From Corylus avellana (lineage: Eukaryota > Streptophyta > Magnoliopsida > Fagales > Betulaceae), in NCBI RefSeq assembly GCF_901000735.1, contig NC_081547.1, forward strand, positions 17,596,013-17,660,012: a stretch of 64,000 nt of DNA. The letters are read 5' to 3'. The notes below the pieces were generated by a model. That model was not told the origin of the DNA. It was given only the letters and a program-made list of their open reading frames with translations, and did no database searches. The position numbers were made by a program, and so were the translations under genes. Positions 11,663 to 24,121 of the stretch are shown piece after piece (position 1 is the stretch's first letter; the number at the start of each line of letters is the position of its first letter).

Positions 11663-12142
11663 ATGCCTCTTGCACCCTCTCTCTTGCAGTTCCCTCCCTT
11701 ACAGTCCCTCAAGCTCTCCACTCCATTCCTCCATGGATCCACTTCTCTCTCCCTCCTCTCCAAACCCACTTCCTCTCTCACCCCACCAACCCTACAATCC
11801 CATACCTTCCTCCCTCCCATCAGAGCCATGAGATCACTTCAGGGTAAAGTCGTTTGTGCCACCAACGACAAGACCGTGGCTGTTGAAGTGGTTCGCCTAG
11901 CGCCTCACCCCAAGTACAAGAGGCGAGTCAGGAAGAAGAAGAAGTACCAGGCTCACGACCCAGATAACCAGTTCAAGGTTGGTGATTTGGTGCAATTGGA
12001 GAAAAGCAGACCCATTAGCAAGACCAAGACTTTTCTAGCTGTGCCGCTACTGAGTAGGAATTCGAAGAAGAAAGCTGCTGAAGAAGATGTGCCAAAGGAG
12101 CTTGGGATTCCGTTGGAGTCTCAGCAGCAACTGCAGGCTTAG
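11663..12142 (+). CDS. RPS17: Plastid 30S ribosomal protein S17 (bS17c), nuclear-encoded
   Basis: This intronless gene of 159 codons encodes a protein of the small subunit of the plastid ribosome; in bacteria S17 is a primary 16S rRNA binder. Residues 1 to about 54 are rich in S, T, P and L with few acidic residues, as in a chloroplast transit peptide. The S17 domain begins at about residue 55 with MRSLQGKVV and includes the OB-fold blocks VEVVRLAPHPKY, a basic RRVRKKKKY stretch, FKVGDLVQLEKSRPISKTK and a short acidic, glutamine-rich tail. An internal Met starts the mature-like part, but the upstream ATG at 11663 is chosen because it adds the transit peptide. The gene converges with the GL2-like gene 2.8 kb away. 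The length is close to that of the Arabidopsis protein. It appears intact. Confidence 0.95.
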   Translation: MPLAPSLLQFPPLQSLKLSTPFLHGSTSLSLLSKPTSSLTPPTLQSHTFLPPIRAMRSLQGKVVCATNDKTVAVEVVRLAPHPKYKRRVRKKKKYQAHDPDNQFKVGDLVQLEKSRPISKTKTFLAVPLLSRNSKKKAAEEDVPKELGIPLESQQQLQA

Positions 12143-13980
12143 AGTGAGGTCTCTATTGTTCATTTTGTGATTTCAAAACACTTTTGTGCCTACCTTTATG
12201 TGATGCTGTTCGAAATTATTGTCACTTGATGGGTATCTTCGTGTTTGCTTCAAATCTATGTAATTTGATGTTGTTCGGTAACGGGTTCGATTTATATTGG
12301 CCTGACTCTGCTTCAATTCTTGTGTTAATTTGGTGGGCTATGGTAACAATGGGTGTGAACTAAGTTATTCAAATTTATGCTTCTTCGCTCTGTCTTTGAG
12401 CTGGTATTTTTTTTCAATCACCTTATAGATGGAGGTAGCAGTGGTTTCTTGAAGAATTTGTTTACATTTTGGAGTCTTTAAATAGACATGAGATGATAAA
12501 CCTAAAGTTAAAATAATAATGATAAAACTCATCCAAATCCTAAATTGATAAAATTAATATGAAAATACCCACTGATCCTTATTAAAATGAAATTCTACTC
12601 TAATACAACTTCTAAGACTATCTCACCTTATCTCCACCCGTAACGCTTTTGAATGTTAGGACTTGAGGGAGTATGGAAAATGATTCTGAGAGGATACAAG
12701 AGTGAAAGTGAGTTAATTTGAACGAATGAAGATGGATATGTGATCGTTTATGGGTGTAGATTTATCGGTTACTCCGGAATATGTTGAATTATTTGGCAAT
12801 TTTGTTCCTTTGGCTTGGATTAAGCTTTTGATGAACTAAGTAGTACTATGAGAAGCTGTTACTTACTTTGCTTATGATAGGGTATTTCATCTGTCTGGAT
12901 ACTGTCCAGAGGAACTGCACACTGTCCAGAGGAACTGCAAAACAGATGTTTGAGAATATGTCACCTAGAGGTTCTTTATAGCAAAAAAATCTTACTTTGT
13001 TTTGGTTATGTGATTTGATTCTCAATGTTTACTAAGTTCTAATAAAGTTTACGAGATATTGTACTATAGGATGAGAAACTTATGATTCAATATCTATGAC
13101 AGTCGTGCTTGCATTGGAAATGATGAAAGTCGGAGACTTTAAACATTTTATCAGGGTGTGTTTCTTAGATTTAATCAATTTGATCAGGTGCTATTCTAGG
13201 TTTGTATACTCAATTATATCATTTTTAGTTATCTTTCAAGGCTAAGTGCATCTACAACAAGTAGAAAATGCAGATCAAGATGTACGGGCATGTTAGGAAA
13301 ACCGCGCGGTCATGTGATTAAACTGGGTATGTATGAATTGTTTGTCAAGGGAACTGTAACTAAAGATGAACTTCATCATTGATGTAGGCAAGAACAGTAA
13401 AATTTGGAGTTACTATATTGAGAATGGAATTTTGGAGAGTGTGCATAGTTCTGATCTTTTTCGAAAGCAAAATATGGCACTGGATGGCATCGAATAATTT
13501 GTTTCTGGTGTTGTGGGAGTGCTTAAATGTGAGCTGTGTTTGGTGACAGTTCTGAATGGGGGTGATGATAAAATTTATTGTGATAATACCCAGTGAGCCA
13601 CCCATCCCAATGATAAAACTCAAGTAGAATGTTGTTCTATTTCTCCTCCTTTGTTGGGGTTGATGCCTGCATCTTCACAAAACAACATGATATTTAAGAG
13701 CCTGTCTGAGATTGCGTTTGAGAAATAAAGCTTTCAAGTTAAAAAGTGTTTTTTGGCAAAAGTTTTATTTTTTAAGCTTTTATTAAAAGTACATTTTGGT
13801 TATTTTTGGTAGAAGCCTGTTGACAATTCAAGCTCACTAAAGTTGAGACGAGTTAATGATTTTGTTGCTGTGCCGCATCATGAGATGTAGAAGTTTGCAT
13901 AGCAAGAAGAATATGCCAAAGTAATTAAATAAGGGCACATACTTCATTGTATAATTCATCTAAAAGAAGGATTAGTCTAG
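12143..13980. other. RPS17 3' flank and intergenic DNA, no recognised gene
   Basis: The 3' untranslated region of RPS17 presumably occupies the first few hundred bases. A short direct duplication of the phrase ACTGTCCAGAGGAACTGCA occurs at about 12901-12938. Otherwise the sequence is AT-rich with scattered stops in all frames. Short open frames here (for example 13360-13623, minus) show no family resemblance. Confidence 0.5.
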
Positions 13981-14162
13981 GAATAATGCTACTATTCACA
14001 CAAATTTATTACGCTCATGTCACACCAACCGACATGACGTATTGTAAGTGGCTTACAATGTCAACCACTTAAAAAAAAATAAAAGTGTAAGACACTTAAA
14101 ACACGTCATGTCAACCGATGTTACATGAGTATGATAAATGAATGTAAAGCATAGTATTACTC
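13981..14162. mobile_element. Mutator-type MITE with 9-bp target duplication
   Basis: This 182-bp element starts GAATAATGCTACT and ends AGTATTACTC, imperfect terminal inverted repeats that extend inwards through a foldback (ATGTCAACCGA/ACCAACCGACAT region). It is flanked by a perfect 9-bp duplication TTAGTCTAG (13972-13980 and 14163-14171). A 9-bp duplication is characteristic of Mutator-superfamily elements. No coding capacity. Confidence 0.85.
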
Positions 14163-14973
14163 TTAGTCTAGAGTCAATTAAACAATAGGAGTGCTACACA
14201 TACTCTCAAGTGCTTACTCTTTGACGTGACAGAGAAAATCATTATTTGATACTACATGTGCTTAGGACTGTGTAGCATTTCGCATTAATAAAATTCATCT
14301 TTTTGCATTGCTACAAAATATATTTATATTGCAAATTTACCAAAAGCGCAGGGGGGCACAACCCCTAGTATAGAAGAAATATACAAGAGAACCCATAAGA
14401 TATAGAAAAAGAAGAACAAAATTCAAAAAACTTAGAAAAATTAGAAAAAGGCAAAATATTACATGCTACTCTCCATGTACAAAGAGATTGTAACATCATC
14501 TTTCTCACCTCAACTATCATAGTCTTACCATCTTCAAAGTTGCTTGCATTTCTTCAAAGACATTACATTAAGCACAAAGGAGCCAACCTCCACATTTGCT
14601 ACAAAAATTCTAACGGATCAATTTCATTATTTCATCCATTTCGGCCAGCAATTTAATAAAGCAGCAATTATAACAATCACAATCTGACATTGATAAATAA
14701 GAATTCTATACACAGAAAATTTCACTTTCCTAGACTTGCAAAGATTCTGAAATCACCTCTCTCCCTCACTCTCTCTTTCTATCTCAAGAAAGCCAAATGC
14801 AGTAGATATGCCTTTGCTCAGCGCCACCTTTCTAACCAAAGAACAAATGAAAACAAACTCACATCTAAAGGCTGATTTGCTAAACTAAATATTGGGAAAA
14901 GGGCAAAAAAAAAAAAAACACCCTATGAGTTTTACAATTAATTAATGTCTATCTAATTAATAAAGTTATGTGA

Positions 14974-16183
14974 TCAACCATCCTCACACTGCAAGCTTGT
15001 CTTAATATTCCTTAAAGTACAGGATATTAGAGTGTTGACAGACTCCACAGACTCCATGGTAAGCTTAGCTGTGGGAGAGTTATTAGTTAGGATCTGGAAT
15101 GCTATTGTAAGCAAAGACCCTCCCTCTGTGCTCTTCTCCTCTTGCCTAGAAGTAATCACTAGAGGCCTCGACTCCAGTCCATCTGGAAGAATCGAAAACC
15201 CCGAAGGCAATATGGCGATGTTGCTAGCGTCACATCCCGTCATCACCGACTGCATTCCGGTTATGTCCACCGGAGCATACACCACCATGGACTCGTATGC
15301 ATTAGTGCAGCTATCTTGAAGTATCCACATACTGTTCTCTTTCGATTTCATCGTCTGAAATTTAGAAAAAGCCAGTGTTAGAAGTTGGAACCAGTTTAGG
15401 CTTTGTTGGATTGTGGTGAAACCAGAGTTAGAGAACTCACTTGGATGGCTACTGCATTGCCACGATCTTGCCCCTTGGCTAAGTTTGCAATGGAATGTGC
15501 AGGCCCTCCATTTGACATTATATCCCACTAGATTTACCAAAAACAAAAACCACATTACTTATTTGTCTTACTTTGATAATTATTAAGCATTGCATATATG
15601 TATAAGCTTTTGCAAAGCAGCCAAACCTCATTCCGGCGAGCTTCATCTCTTAAGAAATCGAATAGGACATGGGGAGATGCAGGCAACCATACAGAAGAAA
15701 CAGCACACAAGATGACCCCAAGAGGCTCTCCAGGGTCGTTCAAGTTCTTCCTAGAAGCAACCCTTATGTCTTCCCCTGTCTTACTTGAGACCTTGGTCCA
15801 GGTATGGAAGCTTGATGCTCCAATTGCATGGCAGAAACTCTGTGTCATCCTCTGTGCCAACTTCAATATGCTTTTCCTCCCAGCCAGTGTGGCAACGCCT
15901 ACAATTTTGATAAAAAGGTATGCCCTTCAAAACCCTCACAAAGTTGAAGTTTTGAACAACATATATATATATATATATATATCCAAAAACTCTGTCAGCT
16001 TGGCTTACCAGTCGAATCCTTCATGGGAACGTTGGTTGCCATGAAGAAAACAAGGCGTTCGCATTGGAGTTGCAGTGTTGCCACCCAATGCCTTGCACCG
16101 AAGGCTAGACCGCTGTTAATAATAGTGCGGTACATGGTATGAACTGTGGTTTTCTGGCATTCCAAGTGTTCTACCCAAATCAC
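14974..16183 (-). pseudogene. GL2: Redundant copy of GL2-like exons 8-11 (contig 1 end)
   Basis: Exons at 16009-16183, 15627-15898, 15441-15527 and 14974-15354 (stop at 14974) are base-for-base equivalents of exons 8-11 of the complete gene at 16959-21466, offset by 1985. The matching block runs from 14503 to the 100-N gap at 16350 and breaks in a poly-T run. The exons are intact, but the copy lacks everything upstream of exon 8. I interpret it as the second haplotype, or an unmerged overlap at a contig end, not as a separate gene. It is labelled as a pseudogene only because it is partial. Confidence 0.85.
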
Positions 16184-16307
16184 CTGACAAAACAATGAAC
16201 CCATCAGATGATTTTTTTTTATTTTTTTCTTAATAATTTTATGTTTATGATTTACCAAGTGTTCAATCCAAATCACCTGACAAGGAATTGACCATTCATT
16301 ATTAGAA

Positions 16308-16348
<41 letters not shown>

Positions 16349-16349
16349 T

Positions 16350-16449
16350 NNNNNNNNNNNNNNNNNNNNNNNNNNNNNNNNNNNNNNNNNNNNNNNNNNN
16401 NNNNNNNNNNNNNNNNNNNNNNNNNNNNNNNNNNNNNNNNNNNNNNNNN
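16350..16449. other. Assembly gap of exactly 100 N
   Basis: A gap of standard size placed between contigs. The sequence before it (14503-16349) is repeated after it (16450 onward). The left contig ends in a T-run/A-run homopolymer. Confidence 0.99.
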
Positions 16450-16478
16450 TCTCACCTCAACTATCATAGTCTTACCAT

Positions 16479-16554
16479 CTTCAAAGTTGCTTGCATTTCT
16501 TCAAAGACATTACATTCTTCAAAGTTGCTTGCATTTCTTCAAAGACATTACATT
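16479..16554. repeat. 38-bp tandem duplication, downstream of GL2
   Basis: Two copies of a 38-bp unit starting CTTCAAAGTTGC (16479-16516 and 16517-16554). The equivalent place in contig 1 (near 14533) has a single unit. This is one of the few differences between the two overlapping copies and supports two haplotypes. Confidence 0.85.
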
Positions 16555-16958
16555 AAGCACAAAGGAGCCAACCTCCACATTTGCTACAAAAATTCTAACG
16601 GATCAATTTCATTATTTCATCCATTTCGGCCAGCAATTTAATAAAGCAGCAATTATAACAATCACAATCTGACATTGATAAATAAGAATTCTATACACAG
16701 AAAATTTCACTTTCCTAGACTTGCAAAGATTCTGAAATCACCTCTCTCCCTCACTCTCTCTTTCTATCTCAAGAAAGCCAAATGCAGTAGATATGCCTTT
16801 GCTCAGCGCCACCTTTCTAACCAAAGAACAAATGAAAACAAACTCACATCTAAAGGCTGATTTGCTAAACTAAATATTGGGAAAAGGGCAAAAAAAAAAA
16901 AAACACCCTATGAGTTTTACAATTAATTAATGTCTATCTAATTAATAAAGTTATGTGA

Positions 16959-19900
16959 TCAACCATCCTCACACTGCAAGCTTGTCTTAATATTCCTTAA
17001 AGTACAGGATATTAGAGTGTTGACAGACTCCACAGACTCCATGGTAAGCTTAGCTGTGGGAGAGTTATTAGTTAGGATCTGGAATGCTATTGTAAGCAAA
17101 GACCCTCCCTCTGTGCTCTTCTCCTCTTGCCTAGAAGTAATCACTAGAGGCCTCGACTCCAGTCCATCTGGAAGAATCGAAAACCCCGAAGGCAATATGG
17201 CGATGTTGCTAGCGTCACATCCCGTCATCACCGACTGCATTCCGGTTATGTCCACCGGAGCATACACCACCATGGACTCGTATGCATTAGTGCAGCTATC
17301 TTGAAGTATCCACATACTGTTCTCTTTCGATTTCATCGTCTGAAATTTAGAAAAAGCCAGTGTTAGAAGTTGGAACCAGTTTAGGCTTTGTTGGATTGTG
17401 GTGAAACCAGAGTTAGAGAACTCACTTGGATGGCTACTGCATTGCCACGATCTTGCCCCTTGGCTAAGTTTGCAATGGAATGTGCAGGCCCTCCATTTGA
17501 CATTATATCCCACTAGATTTACCAAAAACAAAAACCACATTACTTATTTGTCTTACTTTGATAATTATTAAGCATTGCATATATGTATAAGCTTTTGCAA
17601 AGCAGCCAAACCTCATTCCGGCGAGCTTCATCTCTTAAGAAATCGAATAGGACATGGGGAGATGCAGGCAACCATACAGAAGAAACAGCACACAAGATGA
17701 CCCCAAGAGGCTCTCCAGGGTCGTTCAAGTTCTTCCTAGAAGCAACCCTTATGTCTTCCCCTGTCTTACTTGAGACCTTGGTCCAGGTATGGAAGCTTGA
17801 TGCTCCAATTGCATGGCAGAAACTCTGTGTCATCCTCTGTGCCAACTTCAATATGCTTTTCCTCCCAGCCAGTGTGGCAACGCCTACAATTTTGATAAAA
17901 AGGTATGCCCTTCAAAACCCTCACAAAGTTGAAGTTTTGAACAACATATATATATATATATATATATCCAAAAACTCTGTCAGCTTGGCTTACCAGTCGA
18001 ATCCTTCATGGGAACGTTGGTTGCCATGAAGAAAACAAGGCGTTCGCATTGGAGTTGCAGTGTTGCCACCCAATGCCTTGCACCGAAGGCTAGACCGCTG
18101 TTAATAATAGTGCGGTACATGGTATGAACTGTGGTTTTCTGGCATTCCAAGTGTTCTACCCAAATCACCTGACAAAACAATGAACCCATCAGATGATTTT
18201 TTTTTTTTTTTTTTCTTAATAATTTTATGTTTATGATTTACCAAGTGTTCAATCCAAATCACCTGACAAGGAATTGACCATTCATTATTAGAATTTTTTT
18301 TTTTTTTTTTTAATTTTATGTCACTTTAATTGGTTTTACCTCTGATTTTTCTTTTTATTTTTGAGTTGTTTCCCATCCCCTGACCAAGATTAACCATCAA
18401 GTGTCCAAATAAGTATCTCAGGATGGAAATACGAGCATCAATCAACAAATTATTGTTGTGGCGCTTCAAAAAATGGCAATATGCATGCGATGGAAGATTG
18501 TATACCTTGCAATGGCCATTTGATTTGTCCTCGATGATGCAACCGGATGGGCGTTTTCTGCATTTCACAAGGGATGCATCGATGTTATCCTCCACTTTGT
18601 CCACCGAAACATCAACAATTGCCCATTGCTCAGCACTCAGTTGCTTGCAATATCGGACGAAGTACACTTCTCTTGTGGGCACCATTGGTGTCAGCATTTG
18701 CAATTCTGCAAACATCTGGAATTCAACAATTCATTGTCTTCTGTTACTATTTCCAATATGAAGGAAATTCTCTTCAAGTTACTGATTTTTTTTTGTTCAT
18801 TCTGACCCACATGGGTGCCTCAAGTGTTATTAATCTTTTTTAAAAAAATAAAAAATCTTCGTTCCTGCCCAATGATATACAGAAAAGCTGAGCCAACATA
18901 AAAAGTCCAACTTTTGCTCTCATAGTTGGACCACAAGATAACTTTACGATACTCATGCATGCAAGAAACAAATGTGAGGCTGACATTTTCCGTCACACAA
19001 TCTCAATTGTATAACAATTCACTAAACATCATTATTCTTAATCGTTACGTATTTAGCACTCACATTGCGCTATCCAAAATACTGTAACAAAAAATACCAA
19101 AAAAAGCTTGCCTTCGTGCAAGCCACTCATTTTGGCTAAAGATTTTACTAACTGCTATGATGCTCAACAATGCATAAATTAAATTAATTTAAAAAATATA
19201 TATATATATATATCTGATTCTCTTCCCTTTTTGGAAATAGTGAAAAAAAAAATAAAGAAAAAAGATATTTTAAATAGAATAGCAAAAGTAGATAGTTAAG
19301 ATATTGAACATGATATAGACACTTTAAAAAAGTGGGTAACTAAAGTTAAAAAATAAATAAATAAAACGGACCGTGAATATCTTAGAAAAGTGTTCTTTTA
19401 CCTAAATTTGTACTAAACATTAGCTGAGCAAGAGGTCATTGCTTTAGAGAATATACATTTATATGTCAAAGATCCCAAATTCAAGACTATATATATATAT
19501 ATATATATATGAAATGAAATGAAAGGTTCCAAGAAGGAACTCACCAGTTGTACAGCACCATCTCTGTTAGGGCCTTCACCATCGGAGATAACATCAACAG
19601 TGGCAGCCTTGGAGATCAAGCATGGAAACATCTCCTTCCATTGGTTCTGCAATAAAACAAATAAATCAGCATCACTTTCATATTTTTGTACAAAACAAAA
19701 AAAAAAAAAAAAGAAAGAAAGAAAGAAAGCGATTTAATTTGCATGGATTATCTTGTTCAGCTTCTCACCACATCCACGAAACTTTGAACAAGCCGCGGGA
19801 GATCCACAAAAACAACCCCCGTCTCCCTGGAGGCCTCGATGGATCTCTTTGGGCGCCCATTGTTGGTTGCACTTTTGACACCTGGGAACTCTTTCATGTA

Positions 19901-21466
19901 CTCGTCATAATTCAGTATTTCACGACCAGTCTCCACGCTACGAATCCACAGTGGATCTCCAGCAGTAGCCATTTTTGTCAGCTCCTCCATTGCTTGATTA
20001 ACAATCTCCATTATCCTCGACTTCTCCAGCCCGAAAATCCCAGTGAAAAAATCCAAGGAACTTCTGGTGTCTTGGTCTTTACCAGTTGGGCATGAAGGCG
20101 ACGAGGCTGTCCCTGGAGGGTGTTTTCCTAGAGCTGCTCGGAGTTTTTCTACCTACAATTCAATTCCAGTGAAATTCAGTTTCTAATTTTTTTTTTTTTT
20201 TTAACGAGTGCTGATTCAAGCGCTAATTTTCATACCTCGGCCTTGAGCCGGGCGTTTTCGATTCTGAGTTGTTGTTCCTCCGTGGTGACGGCGGCATCTC
20301 GGCTTGTGGTGGCGGTGCCGCAGTTGGGGCAACAAGATTTGTTTATTTGCTCCCTCATGGCTTTGTTTTCATCTCTTAGTTTCTCCATTTCCCCCTTGAG
20401 CAAAGAATTTTCATGGCGCTCTTGTATAGCCTGCACAGTTAACGCTGATTTGATCGATTTCCCTCATAAATTAAGCAAATGAAAAAGAAAAAGAAAATAA
20501 AAAAGAAATACCTTGATTTGGGTTCTACGATTTTGAAACCAAAACTTGACTTGCCTAGGAGCAAGGCCTAATTGCTTGCTCAGATGTTGCCTCTGCTTCT
20601 CATCTGGGTGGGGTGACTCTTTGAATAAACTGCAATTAATTAATTAATTAGTTCATGTAATTAAGCAAAACATGATTAAATTGTTTGGTATTGGAGGCCA
20701 AGAATCAAAATAGGCAATTTTTAACACATGCATATGATCAAACAAAGAAAAGAAAAGTAAGAGAAAAATTTAAGATAGCTTTAACTTTAGAATATTGTTC
20801 TTTTTTGTAAGCATGTCACTAACTTTTTTTAAATCTTTGTGAGTAGCTGTATATCGTACAACACAAAGTAAAACATTATTAAAGCTACTAATTGACATGC
20901 ATATTCACCCAACTTTAACCAACCCATTAATTAATTTTTGATTAATTAGATTAAACTCAAGAGGATTAATTAACTCCAGGTGAAAGTGAAACCCATTGGT
21001 AGGGAGAAAGATAGAAAGAACTTTACGCTTCCATTTCTCTGATTTGCTCAGCTGTGTGCCTATGATACTTCTTCCTCTTCTTCTTCTTGTTCTTATCCCC
21101 ATCGCCTTCATCATCCTGATCTCCTTCGCCGTCAAACTCGTCGTCGGATCTTGATCTGAGGGGGCCGGAGTTCTCGCTGCTGATATCTGCCGTGTCTTCT
21201 CTGTGGCCGCCACCTCCGCTCCCCTCGTCCCCTTCCTCCACCTCCATGCTTGCCGCCGCCGTTGCCCCGGCATCGCGAAAAATCCCGGCCTAGTCAAAAC
21301 AAACAAACAAAACAACAAAGTAAGTAAAAACAATGAAAGAGAAGTAGAAGAGAGGGAGGGTTTAGGAAGAATGTAAACATATTACAAGGCTGAGAGAGAG
21401 TGCTGGAGCGACAAAGAAGTCTTTGGTACGAGAAGTCGGTGGATTATTCGACATGTCCACGCCCAT
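16959..21466 (-). CDS. GL2: GLABRA2-type HD-ZIP class IV homeodomain transcription factor
   Basis: Eleven coding exons, all with GT/AG introns and matching phase: 21386-21466, 21027-21289, 20512-20629, 20236-20430, 19769-20152, 19545-19646, 18506-18715, 17994-18168, 17612-17883, 17426-17512, 16959-17339. They give 755 residues. The domains in order are an N-terminal TKDFF..PALSLSLAGIF block; an acidic region with SSENSGP; a homeodomain at about 97-155 with WFQNRR at 145-150; a zipper-loop-zipper with CPNC at 188-191; a START domain at about 255-490; a START-associated region; and the C-terminus TSLQCEDG. In Arabidopsis GL2 is nuclear and promotes trichome identity, represses root hairs and acts in seed-coat mucilage. 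The SSENSGP and C-terminal features and the adjacency to plastid RPS17 favour GL2 over other HD-ZIP IV members. The start is the first ATG in frame; a second Met lies 4 codons later. The gene appears intact. Confidence 0.93.
18242..18262 (-). other. Duplicated 21-nt mini-exon-like segment in a GL2 intron
   Basis: Between exons 7 and 8 the gene carries a second copy of the exon 8 acceptor and its first codons. On the minus strand it reads TTGTCAG, then 21 nt, then GTAAATC, so it is bounded by AG and GT. It would encode VIWIEHL, against VIWVEHL at the true exon 8 start. Its length keeps frame and its flanking phases are 0/0. The same segment is present in contig 1 (16256-16276). Whether it is ever spliced in is unknown. 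Confidence 0.6.
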
Positions 21467-24120
21467 GACAAGGCTGGAGTTCTTGGGGGTGTCAAATGGG
21501 TTGTTTTAAAGGAGCAAAAATGGAGGTAATGAGGGTGTGCTGGAGAGAGAGATAGAGAGAGAGAGGGAAGGAGAGAGGGTGGGGGCTGCCTGATTTAAGG
21601 ATATAAAACAAAATGATGAAACCCAAAGAGGTTTTTCTTTTATGTATGTGTGATTTCTGTGTGTGTGAGAGAGAGAGAGAGGGAAGTGAGAAAGGGCTGG
21701 TAGGGGTTGACTGTTAGATATTCTGGGTGGAACAAGAAAGTCTCAACTAACTTGAAGCGGTTGAATCTATTTTTCAACGGTATCTTCAATGTTCTGCATT
21801 AACGGCTTGGCTTGGCTCAAGCGTCCAGCTCAAAGAGTTTCATTGATTACTACTGAACTCTGGAGCTCTGTATGATAGACACTGTTTGGTAAGTAAGTTT
21901 GGTGCACATTAATTAATATCCCATATATGTATTCTACAATTATTTCACAATATTGACCGTCTCAATCTATCTTTAATTCTTTTTGCTTTTTATAAAATCA
22001 TCTAAAAGTTAATTTTACCTATCACGTCAAATATCTAAGAGTTTATTGTAAAGTAGGTAATTTATTTTATCCTACAATTATTACACAATGCTAATTATTT
22101 CAATCTATTTTTAATTCTTTTTTATTTTATTTTTAATAAAAAGATCTAAATATTGATTGTAACGACCACATCAATTATTATAAAATAAAAATATAATTTT
22201 TAACATTATTATTACTAGCCAAAAGGGGGACCCCAAGGCATGGTAAGTTTAAAAGGGTCTTTTAACATATGGTTATGTGTGTTCATGAAAGTTGCCAAGT
22301 GGATGGGCTTATGATATACCCAAATCCGTACGAAAACTTTATGAATGTACATATAACATATATACGCATCATTTTATGATCTTAATTCTCTTTAAAAAAA
22401 AAAAAAAAAAAGCATAAACCGAAAATTTAATTGGAAACTGCTTAATTAGTTTTTATATTTTTGTTTCATTATATACCTACATGATAATTGATTATAATAA
22501 GTAGGTTCTCCATCTTTGTTTTTTTTTAAAAAAAAAAATCAATTTTAGTATATATTTATCAAGTTTGATAGATATAATTTGTTTATACTTTATTTAAACC
22601 TTAATTTCGTTTATGATTGAAAATGTTTGATCGTACTCCGAGGCTCAAATCCACTATGTATGTGAGAATGAGAACAAAATGGCCGGTCAATCCAACCAGG
22701 AGCCAATCAGATGCTTAAGTCAGGAAATTGGTTCGAGAGAGGAAGTAAGTTGAAAAAAAAAAAAATGGAAATGTTTGGCTAGAGTAACAAATGAACGTAC
22801 TTCTCAGCGATTTCCCCCTCCTCTTTATATAAAGTGTTTCCCGCACTTAATTATTTGAAGAGCAGGTTTGGGGCTCAACTGAATATGATTTTGTTGCCCC
22901 AACTCCCTTAGGTCATGCTTCCATCATGTCTATGGTTGTAACAAAATTCCAGCAATCCAAGCAGGAAGAATGGCGGATGCAGCCGGTTATATTCGCTCGT
23001 ATGTACACCCTTAGGATAGAATAGAGAGAAATCAGTCAATTTATAGTTTGAAATTCATTTTTCAATTTGGTTTCAAGATGAAGACTTAAAGTCCGTCTGG
23101 GATTGTGATTTCAATAAGTGCGATTTTAAAAATTGTGGTTTTGAAATCGTTAGCTTTTAAAATCGCAAAAAGGTTTGGTAAAACATGTTAAAAATTAGTT
23201 TTTTATCAAATTTTTGTTGTATGAAATCGCGATTTTAGTTTAAATTTGTGTTTTTTTTCAAATAAGCACTCCCTAACTTATTTATAGAAATCTCATATTT
23301 TTTTCTTATTTTAAATTAAGTATTTTTTAAGTTGCAATGTCCAACGCCTTATGTTTCATGATATTTTTTAAAAACGCAAATTATTTTTACGAAATTACAA
23401 TTTCAAACGCACCCTTAATCAATCTACATCCCAGGTAGTATGAAACATAAGTAAAATAATAATAATAATAATAAATAAAGTAAATTTATTTTGGACGTAA
23501 TCCACATCCACGTGACTTCGATTCTAGCTTGCTTCTGTTTTTTCTTTTTAATTTTCTTATTATTTTGGGTGTATGAAATTATTACCGAGTGGAAGTGGGT
23601 TTTGGCTTGGGTATCCTCATTTGCTACAAACAAATTAATGCGCAACCAAATGCTGCCCGTGGATTGACGAGCTGACAAGGCATCGCGGTCCCACGAATTT
23701 TCAATATATTCAACTTTTAAATGATTTATTTATAAAAACAACAAAATAACAAACATTTAAGGATCGTGTCATCGTGATAAACATTTGCATGGAATTCATT
23801 ACAAAAATTAATTGTAATCGGACAAAAACAAAACTCAGGCATTCATTTTTTTTTTTTTTCCTAAAATTAACAAAAGGGGGCTTTAGATACAAATAAAACA
23901 TCACTTTCATGCACTCATTCAACTTTCCTTCACATCTTTATAACTTTTCTTTAAATGAGTTATTGGAGCTCATCTAACAACAATCACTTTAAATATTGGC
24001 AGGTGAAAAAATTACAGCACATATATAATAATGTTTCGAAAAATGTTAAAATGTTACAACATATCTACCGTTGTCCGTCTAGGGTTCTTATAGGCTAAGG
24101 TGGTAGTTGTTTAAAAAAAA
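21467..24120 (-). promoter_or_regulatory. GL2 upstream region (contig 2 haplotype)
   Basis: Upstream of the ATG the minus strand has CT-rich leader sequence (GA runs on the plus strand at 21540-21585 and 21666-21681) and a possible TATA-like TTTATATCC at about 21601-21609. No open frame with recognisable homology occurs. The region is strongly AT-rich with several short palindromic or homopolymer tracts. No exact HD-ZIP IV site (GCATTAAATGC) was noticed in the first 1.5 kb, in contrast to contig 3. Confidence 0.4.
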
Positions 24121-24121
24121 G

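Noticed and set aside
11500..11829. A 109-codon minus-strand frame opposite RPS17
   Set aside because: It is antisense to the RPS17 leader and transit peptide and is made largely of the CT microsatellite (E/R repeats).
14188..14279. Possible second MITE (GTGCTACACA/TGTGTAGCA ends)
   Set aside because: Short inverted ends are visible but no target duplication could be found, so it is not listed as an element.
14974..21466. Two tandem GL2-like genes
   Set aside because: The copies are almost identical including introns and flanks, each is cut by a 100-N gap, and together they make one gene. Contig overlap or haplotype duplication explains this better.
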